From positions 992,001 to 1,056,000 of the forward strand of contig JAJQJQ010000028.1 of the NCBI GenBank assembly GCA_028622995.1: a stretch of 64,000 nt of DNA, in the 5' to 3' direction. Of the stretch, positions 11,487-24,319 are shown piece by piece; the stretch's first letter is position 1, and each line of letters begins with the position of its first letter. The notes under the pieces were generated by a model, which ran no database searches, was not told where the DNA came from, and saw only the letters and a list, made by a program, of their open reading frames with translations. The position numbers and the translations under genes are program-made. This DNA is from Panagrolaimus kolymaensis. Lineage: Eukaryota; Nematoda; Chromadorea; Rhabditida; Panagrolaimidae.

Positions 11487-12068
11487 TAATATTAGTTAGT
11501 ATTTGCTTTATTTTTAAGAATTATTTCTATATAAAAAGCTAAATATTAAGAAATTTGTAAATGAAAACCTCAAACATTCTCAAAATGATATTAGAATAAA
11601 TATTTGATTAAATAAAATTTAATTATTACTTTCTTTTGTGTGCCACATTTTATATACAATATAATTCGAAAAAATTTGGTCGCTATAAAGAAAACATTTT
11701 TTATATAAAAAAGCTAAATTTTTCCGCTCCATTTATTTTTGATTATTTTATTTTAGCAGAATTTGTAATTGCAGCTGAAATTTGTAGCCTCAAAGAGTAA
11801 CAACGATGTTCTTCGAGTTAATTTTTGTAAAACATTATGAAAAATATTTTTTATGCCAGGTGGAAACATTAGAGTTTTATAGTTTTCTAAAGTTATAACC
11901 TTTGATTTCATTAAATAAAATGTGAATGGATTCATTGAAGCAGATGTCTTTTAGTGGTCGTTGGAGGAATATTGACTTTTTTTGAGTTTTTGAAAACACA
12001 TTTTTACTTTTAAAAAATGGCAGTAACTTTATTTATTTAATAATATTTTTTTTGTCAGAGTAAAAAAA
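11487..12068. other. Intergenic DNA
   Basis: Spacer between the F-box-like gene and the chemoreceptor. The minus-strand frame at 11753-11935 shows no family features. Repeated at 23738-24319. Confidence 0.5.
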
Positions 12069-13556
12069 ATGGCTTCTAACTTAATATTTCAATGGAAAAA
12101 TTTAACCATCGAAGAAATATATCATCCAACATTTCAATATTATTCTCGATTGTTCACAGATATAATGTTTTTTATTTCAATTTTAATTTATATTTTTATA
12201 ATTTATGTAATTATAAAAGCTTCAACAAAAGAAATGCAAATATTTAAATTAATGCTTATTTGCCAAATTACTGGAAACTTGGCTATGGAATTATTACTTT
12301 GTTTAGTGAATCCAATTTTATTATGGCCTCTTCCGTTTATTGCATGTTATTCACATTTTCCATTTACTTTTGAATCGATTTTAGCAACTATTGGAGTGCT
12401 TTATTTAATTACTTTCAATTCAGCCATAGCTATTGGAATTTCATTATTTTATCGAGTTTATGTTATTTTTGATACAAGTATTATAAAAGTGACGAAAAAT
12501 TTTTTAATTAAAATTTTTATTTTGCATGTTTTTGTTACTCTGATTGCTGCATTAATTATTGAAAGTAAGTGAATATTCAAAAAGGCTCCGCCAAACAAAA
12601 TATTTTTTATACCAAATAATTCAAAACTTTCGTGTAGATATGTTTTTTGGAACTTTACTTTGAAATCTGTTATTTGAAATATGAATAAATGTTTTTTTGC
12701 GACCGAAAAAAATTTGGTATTTTAAATTATTAAAATTTATTGATTTTTTGAAGAAAATTTGATAATCAAGAAAAAAAGATTTGAAATTAAATTTTTTATA
12801 AACTTTTCTTTTATTTTTAATAAAGCAAAAAAGTTTATGAAAGAAAACGCTTGCATTCGTATTCTCTTTTTTAAAAACCCACAACATAATTTTTTAGTTC
12901 CATGTTTATTTTTCTTGGCTCCATTAAGCTCCACGGCAAACACATACAAAAATATTATTCCCGTTATTGAAGAAATAAACTCTATTTTCCCATTAACTAT
13001 AAATTTGGTTTCACAAAAAAATTCAAAAATGTTTCAAATTTGGGCTGCTTCTAGTGGTACAATTTGTTCATTTGGATTTATAATGCTTTTTGAAATGAAT
13101 GCTTTATTTATTTATGGAATTATGAAAATTAAACATTCTATTTCTAAACAAACTTTTTCTATGCAAAAAATGCTTTACAAGTAAGTTTTTTATTAAATTT
13201 TTTTATGAAACCGAAATTTTTTTTACAGAGCCCTAATCTACCAATTAGTTATTGTCGTATGCTTAAATTTAACCCCGATCGGTTTATTTGGAGTTATATT
13301 TATTTTACAATGGCAAAATGGAAGCTGGTATGCAAATTTTGCGCAACCCATTATTTCCCTTAATCTCATATTTGATGCTGTAAGCATATTTTATTTTGTC
13401 AAACCATACAATAAATTTGTGATGAATTTATTTGGAAAAATGACAAACAAGAAGCCTATGGCTGTGGATACTATATTTTATAGTTACACCAAAAATGCAA
13501 CTACAATTTATAGACAACAGCGAAGAGCAACATTTCGTAATATTTTTTCTACGTGA
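12069..13556 (+). CDS. Nematode seven-transmembrane chemoreceptor-like GPCR (copy 1)
   Basis: Three exons (12069-12564, 12898-13180, 13229-13556) join in frame to ~368 residues. Hydrophobic helices alternate with short charged loops: TM1 FISILIYIFIIYVII, then FKLMLICQITGNLAMELLLC, LYLITFNSAIAIGISLFYRV, IKIFILHVFVTLIAALI, the exon-2 segment SFGFIMLFEMNALFIYGI, LVIVVCLNLTPIGLFGVIF and a last helix IISLNLIFDAVSIFYFVKPY. A basic tail (IYRQQRRATFRNIFST) follows. The order and the closing KPY-type motif resemble the Str/Srh chemoreceptor superfamily, but I cannot fix the subfamily. Intron 1 (333 bp) is long for this region. The likely role is chemosensation in ciliated neurons. The duplicate is 24320-25807. 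Confidence 0.82.
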
Positions 13557-14096
13557 TTTTAATGAACCACAAAAAGAGTTAGTTTTATTAATTCAAACTT
13601 TTTTTGTTAAATTTCTTCGAGGAAAGATTTATGAAAATTGAATTGTTATTTCCTTTATTTTTGTTTTAATTTTAAAGTGCAGAAAATAAAAATAAAATTA
13701 TTTATTGTTGATGCTCTAACAAAACATTTTTTTTCTTGACATTCTTTCTTAAGGAAAATATAAAATTCAAAACATAAAAAAAGTATAACCGATTTTTTCT
13801 TTATTTCAAAATGTGTTTAATGATATATTAAAAAATAATATATAAAAAGTTCCAAGGAATCATACTCAAAATGTTGTTCGTTTTTCTTTAGAATTTTAAA
13901 GATCTTCCATAAATAATAAGAGCATTAAATTTAATGGAAAGTTAAGGAAAAGACTTTATTTTCATAGCTTAACTTCTTTTCATAATATACGGAAAAAAAT
14001 GCTATATAACTCCAAAAAAAAAATGTACAATATTTATTAAAATAGTTATAATAAAATTTAATATAAAAAATAAAATCTTTTTTTCTCTCGATTGTC
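13557..14096. other. Intergenic DNA between convergent genes
   Basis: 3' flanks of the chemoreceptor (+) and the His-rich gene (-). AATAAA-like signals are present near 13686-13696. Repeated at 25808-26347. Confidence 0.5.
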
Positions 14097-14521
14097 TTAA
14101 TTAACATAAGGCCACATATTGGCTCGTTTAATAATGGGATGTTTTTCAAGATTAAAATCTGGAATTCCATTACGTTTAGCAAGAAAATGATGATGGTGAT
14201 GATAATGTTCATCGCTGCTGCCGTAATGGCCATGATAATGATCGCCATGGTGGTCATCGTGGTAATCGTGATGATGATGGTCGTCGTCGTGATAATGGCC
14301 ATGGTCATGATAATCATGATGGTGATGTTCATGGCTGTGGCTATGACTGTTACCAAAAAGTCCAAATAAAAATCGCTTTTCTCGATTTTCTTGGATCCAA
14401 CTAAAAATAAATTAAAACTAAATATTTAATTTTTGCTTTTAATGAAATAGAAAACTTACGGTCCAGCAAAAGTTAAAGCCAAAATGCATCCAATAAAAAT
14501 AAAAATAAATAACTGCCTCAT
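14097..14521 (-). CDS. Secreted His-rich protein with dibasic cleavage sites (copy 1)
   Basis: Two exons (14460-14521, 14097-14400) give 121 residues. The first 20 form a signal peptide (MRQLFIFIFIGCILALTFAG). Next come WIQENREKR and FLFGLFGN, then a His/Asp/Tyr-rich block of about 50 residues full of HH, HHHH and HDHGHYHDDD runs, and a C-terminal part with two KR sites: FLAKR, NGIPDFNLEKHPIIKR and ANMWPYVN. The His block suggests zinc or copper binding. The KR pairs suggest prohormone-type processing into small peptides. No glycine precedes the sites, so amidation is not predicted. I do not recognise a family. The low-complexity Met/Ile/Thr frames overlapping here are shadows. The duplicate is 26348-26772. 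Confidence 0.8.
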
Positions 14522-15759
14522 TTTGTTGAAAGTAAAAATAAATGAAAGAATTTTTGGTTTTCTTTAACCTTTTTAATTACTTTTTATATCTTTTCAAGGT
14601 AGGTTGTTGTTGACAATATAATTAATAGTTTGATTTACTTTCAAAATTATTGATCATTTTATTTTTGATCAACAAAAACAATTAACTTTTCATTCTTCAA
14701 CTTGGAAAAAGTTTTAATTATTTCTATGATTCAATAATACTTTTAAAAAATATTTATTGCGATACTACAATAAAAAGGCTGTGCATTTCGTGGATAACTT
14801 TCCAAAAAATTAAATTAAAATTCCAATTGTTTTGTTGCTTAATTTGGGTTTTTTCATTATTTTTTCTATTTCTATCTTTTACATTTTTTTCTAACATTAT
14901 GTTGTTTGTTTTTTGATAATAAAAAAAACAAAAGTGAAAAGAAAAAAACAAGTTTAGTTTCGCTGATTAATAAATTAATAAATCAATAAATCAAATTTTT
15001 CTATGACTTTAAAACGAACAAAAAAGTATTTACAAAATTTTTCTTCAGGACTTTAAAGATTCAATCAAGCTCCAAAGAAAAAAAATTCAATTTGTGTTAA
15101 AAAAAATTTTGGTAAAAAAAATTAATAGGTAATTTGCTTTTTGAACCAAGCAAGAAACACTAAAATCAAAGTGTGGAAGGTGCGTTCCCTCAAACAAAAC
15201 AAAAACCAATTTTTTTTCTTCACCGAAAGCGACTTTATGCATACTTATTTCGGTCAAGAAAAAAAGACGACGAACAAAAAAAACGCATAAAATAACACAA
15301 AAATTTTGATATCTTTTAAAAATGAACATCATTTTTTGTATGTACCTATTTTATTTATTTTAAATGACAAGGCTTACATGAGTTTTTGTTTTTTTAACAT
15401 CGCTTTCATCAACACTTTTTTTGAAAAAGTCTTTGTTTAATTCTTAGAAACACATTGCAACTTGGTCGGTCTTTCAAAAGTAGACTATTTTTCATTTTTT
15501 TTTGCAACTGTTTATTTTTTATATTTCAAAATTCTGCTTAGCTAAAACACGAAAAAAATGTTGTAGTTAAAATTTATTTACAAAAAAGATAATTGCGGTA
15601 AAATTAAAAGAAAAATAAGTGCAAGAAAAAAATAAATATTTACAATAAATGAATTTTTGTAGATTATATTTATACAATTATAAGCTCACCCATGAAAGTT
15701 AAAAGTTAAGAGTTAAAAAATAAAGTTTTTAGTACATATTTTTTTGTTGAGATCTAATT
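14522..15759. other. Intergenic AT-rich DNA
   Basis: Upstream of the His-rich gene and downstream of the truncated LEA-like gene. No convincing coding or RNA feature. Confidence 0.55.
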
Positions 15760-16138
15760 TTATAAAACCTTTCGATCATAGGTAGTTTTAGTTTCGGTGA
15801 CACATTTGGCTTTGGGTTCAGCATGAATTTGAGCTCCAGCACATTGCATTTCGGCTCCTGAAAAGAAACTTTATTTTTAGAAAATGTTTTTAGAAAAAAA
15901 TAAGTTTTAAAATTTTACCTGCTGCAGCAATATGAGCTTCTCCCCGTTGTTGCTTATTTAAAGCTTCATTGGCTTTGATATTAGCTTTAGCGGCTTCTTG
16001 ATTGGCTTTGGCTTGAGCTTTAGAAGCTTTATGAAAATCTTCTCGACTTTCTTCCAATAATTCATCTCCTTTATTTTCCAATCGAGCTGCGGCTCCAGCA
16101 TATGTTTGTATTTGGATTGTCTTCTGACCTCTTGACAT
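15760..16138 (-). pseudogene. 5'-truncated LEA-like gene fused to duplication-edge sequence
   Basis: Inner copy of the LEA-like gene. The last exon (15760-15857) and the 3' part of exon 1 (15919-16109) are intact, but the duplication breakpoint removed the first ~190 codons. The 29 nt beyond the junction (16110-16138) come from the left edge of copy 2 and supply an ATG in frame: MSRGQKTIQI followed by QTYAGAAARL. A 105-residue chimeric protein is therefore possible. It has no native promoter, so expression is uncertain. Confidence 0.8.
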
Positions 16139-16389
16139 AGTTAGTCGTTAATATGGACTTGAGCTTACACCTGACCATTACATAAATTAGGCATGACATA
16201 AACTTTGTTAAATCACTGTTCATTTTTTCGCCTTTCTTTTTTTATTATAAAAAAAATAGGATAAAATTTATTTCAAATGTTTTTAATGCGATTACAATTA
16301 AATACTGTTTAAATCCGTAATTATTTGTTAGGAATGCAAATCAAATAATGTTAGTCAACCAACCCATAAATAAAATAAGTAATAAAAAG

Positions 16390-19359
16390 TTAGGAAAGTA
16401 ATTTTTTAAATTCATTTGTTTTCTTTGGAATTTTAGTGGCTGGCCAATCGAGATCAAAAGCTTTATGTTTTATTGATGGTTGAGTTTCATCATTGACCAA
16501 AAGAGTTTCAGCATCAGAAATGCCGCCATTTCGAGATGGAGAAGATTTTTTGAGAAACAGCGAAGATTTTCTTTCTTTTTCTAATAAAAATATATTATGC
16601 CTTGCTTGCTTTTCACCAATTCGATCATAAATAACTCCATCCACTCCAACTTCGTCTTTTAAAAATTCCACAGTTTTTTTATCCGCCAATTCATTTCCCC
16701 AAACAAAACTAATCAAGCCAAATTCTTTAGCTTTTTTAATGGGTGTTGGATCTCGAAGAATATCTTGAGAATGAAAGTTTACTCCCATAATTTCACATCC
16801 TGCCGCAAAATTTACTGCAGCTAAAGAGCTTCGAGTTCGAGAATCTTCAAAAGTTTGGAATCGAGTATCCGCTCCACAACAAAGGAATAAAACTGGGTAT
16901 TTGTTTTGTTTGGCGGCGATCCTAAAATTTGTCAAATTTACAAAATATTCTGCAACTTTTATTGGAAAATAATTTAATCGCAAAGCAAAAAATAGGTAAA
17001 ACAAAAAATATGGCAGAAAAAAAGTTAAAATGTGCAAATTTTTAATGAGAAAACGTGAGAAAAAAAAATCTATGATTGAAACAAAAAACCCAAAAAATTC
17101 AAAAATACATATAAAATGTTTATAATTTTTTTTAAACTCAAAAATTTATGTAAAAAAAAAGATTTTTTGACCGCATTAATCTCAACATTGACTTCTAATA
17201 AAAATACTTACATCATGCAAATATCTGGATCGAAGGAGCTGAATACAATTCTCCTCTTTTCAGCATACAAAAAAATATCTTGCAAGATTTTATCCAAAAA
17301 TTCATTATGTTCAAAATAATGTTTACATTCATGAATTCTATCCATTTGAACCATGGGATATTTAATTTCAATATTAAACCCGGTATCTTTTGAAATATGT
17401 TTTAATGCGTCCGCCAAAGCAGGAAATGGGCGCAATTCTGGAGCTTCATCGCCTTCGCCCGAAATTTTTACTATTTCTTTCGTGGAAGAATCTTGTTTGA
17501 TTACATCTTGAACATGTCCAAGTTGAAGCAAACGAAGTTCATCCAAATTTAAATCTTTAACAGCGATCACGTGAGGATCCATTGCGGCTTCGATTTTAGA
17601 TTGTTTTGCCATAGAAATTAGAACATAAAAATCATGGAATATCACGGGATATTTATCTTGGCTTAATTGAACATCAAATTCAACATAATCTGCTCCATGT
17701 TCAGCAGCTTCTTTAAGGGCGGAAAGGGTATTTTCTCTAGCTACTGAACATTTGGTATTTGGTTGGCTAAAAAAAATTTGGATATTTTAATTTTTTTATT
17801 TTTTTGTTAAAATAAATCTTTGGATTTATTTGTGTTCGATATTTTTATATAAAATTTAAATTTTCCGCGGAATTTTCAATATTTTGCTTTCTTTTTTTAT
17901 AAAAAATTTAAAACATTAAAAATTCCATTCGAAGAAAAAGTCGAAAATTTTTTGTTGCTTTCAAAGTTCCAAATCGCCAAAACAAACCTATTATAAGTCA
18001 TTCCCATTCCACGATGACCAATTTCAAGCATATTCCTTCGTTTCCAATGTTTGATATATGTTTCATCCATCGTGAATGGTTTATCTTTGAGACAAAATGG
18101 AGTAATATATAAATATCCAAGATATATTTTTCCTACGGGAATATTATTTATTCCCAATAATGGAATTGAAATCTTTCCATATGTTTTAGGAAATGTTGAT
18201 CTAATTGTATAACCATAGCCTAGGAGATTGGGTTCATCACCTTTAGATTCATAAACTTCGATTCGAAAACTCTATAAAAATATATAAAATTTAATGTTTT
18301 TGTTTAAATAAAAGTGAATGGCTTACAAGATGGTCAGGTGCCACTGAATAAGTTCGATAAAGAAAGTAGTCGGCGCCGTTGGTGTATGTTTCACCAAATT
18401 CATGCTGTTTTCGATATCGAGGCTCTTCTTTTGTTAATGGCTAAAAATTGTATTCAATTTTAATAAACCATCAAAAAAGCCGAAAAAACTTTGTTTCTAA
18501 ATTATTTTTAATTTTTAAAAGAAAGTTTTTTTAGTTTGAGTTTTTTTACTATAACTTTTTTAATTTTGCAAAAGAAAAAATCAAAACTTGGGAAATAAGT
18601 TTTTGATAAACTTACAGCAATTTCAGAATCAGAATAACTTAAAATAATATTTTCAGCTGCATCTTTGCCCTTTTGAATTTCTTTATTATTCTAAAAATCG
18701 CATTTTTATAATTCCTCGTTTTAAACGTAATATTTTTTATTAAGCTTACAGGTGCGTTTCTTAAATCCATAGGAATTAATTTAACTCGAAAAGTCTTTTT
18801 ATCACTTTTAGAATTAAAAAATACTATTCCATCTCCCGCCACACAAATGGTGATTTGATTTTGATGTTCATCCATCAACCATCCATCACTAATCATTTCT
18901 CGACCAGCTATAAAAAATGTTTACGCGATTTATGCAAATTTTAGTTATTCAAAAAAAAACTTACATTGAATTCCAAAAACATCGGGGCTTTTATCGTGAT
19001 ATTCTCCATCCGCGGAAGCTTCAATGGCAGGCATCAATCTTCGAGGATAAAGATGGGTTTCCCATTTTTTAACGATTAAAACTTTTTCATTGGTTTTACA
19101 ATGCAAATAATATCCAACAAAATAACGAAATTCTATTTTTTCTATGTCTTCTAGGATTATTGTGGCAGTGTGGAGCCTGAAAATTAAGGTGATGAGACAT
19201 AAATTTGTAATTGGTGACTAACCCATCTTTGTTTGCTTCTAATTTCAAAGCTCTTTTAGGTTCCCATAAACCAAGTTCTTCCACAGATCCTGAGAGAAAT
19301 ATATGTTCACCATCAAGAAGATCTGGGCAAGTAACAGCAAAATGAATCGTGTATTTCAT
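16390..19359 (-). CDS. GPCPD1: GPCPD1-type glycerophosphocholine phosphodiesterase (copy 2)
   Basis: Exact duplicate of 4139-7108, shifted by 12,251 bases. All eight exons, splice sites and catalytic motifs (GHRGMGM, VEFDV, FHDF) are unchanged, so both genes look functional and should encode the same protein. Its 3' flank begins only ~280 bp from the duplication junction. Confidence 0.92.
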
Positions 19360-20678
19360 TTTTTTCCCGTCTGAGATTTATTTCTAAAAAGAATTATTTT
19401 TGCTAAAATATTTATATACCAAATTTTATTTTAAAAGTAGAAACCTTTTTTGTATAAAAAAAAATAACAACGATAAAAGTCAAAACGAAGAGTATGCTTG
19501 TTGGTTTTTCTATGGCGCAGTTGGTATTGCGGAGAATAGTCAACCCAGAACGGCTTGCAAAGTTCGAGCCCCATAGAAGACCTTATTTTTAATTTTTATA
19601 ACTTTTTTTAAATTTTTTTAAAAGCTTAGTTTCTTGTATAAAATTAAAAAAGAAGTTAAGATTGGCTTATGGAAAATTAAGATTAGAAATATTTTTAAAA
19701 GCTTTTAATAAAAATTCACGATAAAGAAGGTGACAAAAATCTATTTTAACGAAAAAAGAAAAAAATTAAAAATGGAAGAAGAGAGTTTCTAGTTTGTTTT
19801 CCATTTCATTGCAGACAAACAACAATTTCTTCAGTGTTCATCCAACACATATGCGTTGTTGCTTAGACAGTGCAGCGCGGGTTGTTTTCTTTGCTTTTTT
19901 TTCCTTCTATTTTTCATAAAATACATATTTTGTAAACAAACAAGGGTTACTTTTTTAAAATTTTTATGATTCACTTTTTTTGGACTTTGGGTTTAAAACA
20001 TGTTTTCAGCTTTGGTAGTAAAATCAGCTCTTTTCAAAACTTTACTTTGAAATTGTTAATAAAAAATTCCTTTAAAAAATGAACAAAAGAAAACTTATGT
20101 AAGTTAAACTACATAAAAATTTTCATGAAAGCTACTATTCTAACAGACTTTTTTTTACGAGACAAGAAGAAAAAATGGATAAAAAAAAACAACAACAAAA
20201 TAAGCATTCGGGAAACCCCCGTCGAACATCAATCAATTTTAGTAAAAAAGGAAAGAAAATGCAAAACACAAATAAAAAAATAACAACGTCCGTTGGTTGG
20301 CGACGAGAGACTTCCTAGCGCTAAAACAAACAAAACGAACAACGTGTCTCCTTTTTTAGATACGTCCAAAATTGGGTTTAATAAATAACAAAAACAAAAA
20401 AACTTTTATCAAAAAAAAGAAGATCTTTGTACACCTGGACTTTCATAAACCATGCGACAATTGGCTGGTTGGGGAAGTTTTTTTAAAACATCATCGATTA
20501 AATGTCCCTCTTTTTTTTCTACACTCTCTCGCTTTTTTTTGCTTTTGTTCTTTTAATGCAAAATGTTGTTGTTGTTTTTTTGTCAAAAAAAAAAACGCGA
20601 CTCAAAATAAATTTTTTCACTTAAAATATTTTATCTTTGAAAAAAAAGCGCGTGTAAATAGTTTTTTTCTTTATAAAA
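19360..20678. other. Intergenic region, duplicate of 7109-8427
   Basis: Second copy of the divergent upstream region; holds the second tRNA-like element. Confidence 0.6.
19508..19578 (+). pseudogene. tRNA-like element, copy 2
   Basis: Identical to 7257-7327: box A and box B present, 8-bp closing stem, non-canonical T-arm and no clear anticodon arm. Confidence 0.4.
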
Positions 20679-22442
20679 ATGCAATTGCGCTCATTAATTT
20701 CTAAATTAATTCCAAAAATAAATATAAAGAAAAAAGTTGAAAATAATGTTAATATTACTTCCATTCAAGTTGAAGATATTTTTGATATTTGTGTTAAAGA
20801 AGAATATACTTTTGGTGGAGAAAAACCTGATAAAGTTAATGTAAGTTTTTTTATTTTTTTTGAATCGATTGCTTTTTTATTCCTTTTTTTTGTGTGCATT
20901 TTTGAAGTTGGTCACTTTTGGGAATGAACAAATTTCAAGCAGCTATGGCCGAGTGGTTAAGGCGACAGACTAGAAATCTGTTGGGCATTGCCCGCGCAGG
21001 TTCAAATCCTGCTGGCTGCGAAATTTATTGTTTTTTCATTTTTTTTCGCATTTTTAAAAACCGTAAAAAGTTCAAAAGTTTCTTTCCATCGAAAAATATA
21101 AAACTTTTTAAAATCAGCCTCTTTTAAAATAATTTTTTTAGTTCATCAAACCCGCAGAAATTTCTCTTCTTGGCAAAAATCGAGGATTGTGTTCGACTGT
21201 GTATAGCATCAAATTTTTCACTTCCAATCACACGAGTTCACTTGTCACAAAAGTAAGCCATCCACGACTTTCACCAAAATGAAAAAAACCCATTCTTAGA
21301 TTCCAACAATAATTCATTTGACCGAACCATATCAAGATTTACCAGAAAATGAAAGAAGTCAAAAGAAAAAAGAAACATTTGAAAAGGTTTCTGAATTACA
21401 CACAAATGAATTGGCATTTTATAGTTTATTGAAGGAATCAAAAATAACTGATTTAAAAGTGCCCAAATTTATTTTTGGAAGAGAAATGACTGAAAATCAA
21501 GATGGCTTAATTTTGATGGAAGATTTTTCAAATGAAGATTTAAAAAATACTGAAGAAAAATATGAGGGATTACAATATTTGGATGAAAAACAAGCAAGTT
21601 TCAAATTCTTCCCAAAATTTCGTGACATTACTCAAAAAAATTATTTTCTTTGCGAAACTCTTTGTAATTAATGTAATTATTAATTTTGGGGCTTTTAGAT
21701 CAAGGAAGCCATAGTCGAAATAGCAAAACTACAAGCCATTGGGTTTATTCTTCCAAATGCAAGACAAAAACTTGGAAAATTAAAAACTGCGATGAGCGAT
21801 CTAACAACCATCCACGAAACAACTTTGGATCAGCTCAAACAACTTAAATTTGATTTTGTTACTCAAAAACGATTGAAACAATTAACAGAAAATTGTCAAA
21901 AAAAAATATTTGAGAATCATTGCTTTTCAAATCGACAAGGTTAGACTAAAAAAATTAATTTTTACTTTTATGCAAATTTTTATTTAAAAAAACTATATAT
22001 TTTAGTTAATCTTCCTACAGTTTTATGTCACAATGATTTTTGGACTAAAAACATTATTTTTTCACCAAATTCTGGCAGATTACTTTCGATAATTGATTGG
22101 CAAACAGCTAAATTTGCTTCACCCACCCATGATTTGGCTGCTTTATTAGCTTTGGAATTGCCGGGTGAAATTCGGCGAAAAGAACAAAAAGATTATATCG
22201 ATTTTTATTTGAATCAACTTTTTCATTATCTCGATCATTATGAAATTAAAAATGATGATGGTTTAAGAAAAGCCAAAATCGATGACCTTATGATTGCTTA
22301 CAAAGATTCCCTCAAAGTTGCGATTTATGGTGTAATTTTTACTTTAACCAAATATGATGAACAATTTGATGGAAATAAAGAAGCCAAAGAAAGCCCATTA
22401 GTTCAAAGAGTTCATTTATTATTAGAAGATTTATATCCATAA
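20679..22442 (+). CDS. CHK (DUF1679-type) kinase-like protein (copy 2)
   Basis: Duplicate of 8428-10191 with the same five exons, the same apparent GC-AG intron (donor at 21594) and the same catalytic motifs. Intact. Confidence 0.85.
20939..21020 (+). tRNA. tRNA-Ser(AGA), copy 2
   Basis: Identical to 8688-8769; again within intron 1 of the CHK-kinase gene. Confidence 0.96.
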
Positions 22443-22822
22443 ATTGTACATACATAATCGTTTTTTTTGTTTAGTGAAGGATGAAATTAAAAAATTTTAT
22501 TCAACAACTTTGAATTTTGTCAAAATAATAAATTAGATTTTATTTTGATTAATTTAAAAAACTTTTGTTTCAACCTAATGTTTTTATCGTTTTTATTATT
22601 GGACTGCAGAAATATTCAAGATTCTCTTATGGCAATATGAGTTTTATTGACAAAAAAATGGAGGATTAAAGTTGAGCTTAAAAAAAATATGTTGAGATGG
22701 AAAAATAATTTGTTTATCATTCTTATTTATCAGCTGACTGATATTTCAAAAGCCAGGAAATACATATTTTTCTATCATTTTTTTTATTAAATTCAAAAAT
22801 ATTTTTCTATTATTTTAGCAAA

Positions 22823-23569
22823 ATGAATACAAATTCAACTTATTCAAATTCTCAATATTCCTTTGATTTTCCGCGGCATCAAAACTTTTCTTTCCCAGTT
22901 GATGCAATTTTATATATTCTCAATAACTACAACTCACCCGAAGTGTTTCAAAAGCTTCAACAAACATGTAAATATTTTTTGGCTAAAATGAAGGTAATTG
23001 TCATCAATTCACATGTTCATTATAAAGAATATTCAAATGGAATACAATTTTATTTTAAAATAAACGAGAGCGACGACGACAAAACGACTAAAAATTTATT
23101 AATCAATAATGAAAGCGACAATCAAATTTTTAATAAAACAAAATATTGGCTCACAAATAGTTTAATGTTACATCAAATATTATCCAAGACTTTTCGTCCA
23201 TCTTATTCTTACCCATCGCTAATTTATCGATGCAATTTAAGAAGTTTAAGAATTGAGTACCAAGCTTTAAGTTTCGAAGAAATCAGCTTTTTATTAAATG
23301 GAAGAATGATTGAAGAACTTTACTTGGATGTAGTTAAAATTTATTTCCATGATGGTTCGCCAGTCCCATTTGATGCCATTCTTAATCAATGCCCTAAAAT
23401 TATTAAAACTCGTTATTGCAATGCTCTTGATATATTTTCTATTGAAAACATGAAAAAATTAAATTCAATTGATTTTATTAATAAAATAGAAAAATTTCGT
23501 TATGGTATTTTTAAATTTGAAAATGGCATTTATGAAAAAACTCGGGAACTTCTTGGTGAATTTATTTAA
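22823..23569 (+). CDS. F-box-like family protein with early stop (copy 2)
   Basis: Duplicate of 10572-11318. The same TAA (23567-23569) and the same in-frame tail to 23737 are present, so the stop predates the duplication. Confidence 0.7.
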   Translation: MNTNSTYSNSQYSFDFPRHQNFSFPVDAILYILNNYNSPEVFQKLQQTCKYFLAKMKVIVINSHVHYKEYSNGIQFYFKINESDDDKTTKNLLINNESDNQIFNKTKYWLTNSLMLHQILSKTFRPSYSYPSLIYRCNLRSLRIEYQALSFEEISFLLNGRMIEELYLDVVKIYFHDGSPVPFDAILNQCPKIIKTRYCNALDIFSIENMKKLNSIDFINKIEKFRYGIFKFENGIYEKTRELLGEFI

Positions 23570-24319
23570 AAAAATATTAATCCAACGGAAGAAAAATATA
23601 GTGTAAATATTATTTTTTTCAATGGACTCCATGGATATCTCCGCGAATTTCAAAATTATTTTGATCAAAATCTTAAAAGCTGGAACGTTTATGTAGGAAT
23701 GATCGGGCTTGTTGGCCCTGGTAGAAATAACGGATAATAATATTAGTTAGTATTTGCTTTATTTTTAAGAATTATTTCTATATAAAAAGCTAAATATTAA
23801 GAAATTTGTAAATGAAAACCTCAAACATTCTCAAAATGATATTAGAATAAATATTTGATTAAATAAAATTTAATTATTACTTTCTTTTGTGTGCCACATT
23901 TTATATACAATATAATTCGAAAAAATTTGGTCGCTATAAAGAAAACATTTTTTATATAAAAAAGCTAAATTTTTCCGCTCCATTTATTTTTGATTATTTT
24001 ATTTTAGCAGAATTTGTAATTGCAGCTGAAATTTGTAGCCTCAAAGAGTAACAACGATGTTCTTCGAGTTAATTTTTGTAAAACATTATGAAAAATATTT
24101 TTTATGCCAGGTGGAAACATTAGAGTTTTATAGTTTTCTAAAGTTATAACCTTTGATTTCATTAAATAAAATGTGAATGGATTCATTGAAGCAGATGTCT
24201 TTTAGTGGTCGTTGGAGGAATATTGACTTTTTTTGAGTTTTTGAAAACACATTTTTACTTTTAAAAAATGGCAGTAACTTTATTTATTTAATAATATTTT
24301 TTTTGTCAGAGTAAAAAAA

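Larger units (their letters stand above)
3859..16109. repeat. 12,251-bp direct repeat, copy 1
   Basis: Every feature from 3859 onward recurs exactly 12,251 bases downstream until 16109/28360. Sequence diverges immediately outside: aattaat before copy 1, and gtttgt at the junction. The unit contains GPCPD1, a tRNA-like element, a CHK kinase with tRNA-Ser, an F-box-like gene, a chemoreceptor, a His-rich peptide gene and the 3' part of the LEA-like gene. I found no mismatch between copies in the exons I compared. Confidence 0.95.

Noticed and set aside
13931..14365. Long Met/Ile/Thr-rich frame and its plus-strand mirror (14139-14369), repeated at 26182-26620
   Set aside because: They are out-of-frame readings of the His/Asp codon repeats of the secreted His-rich gene, and contain no domain.
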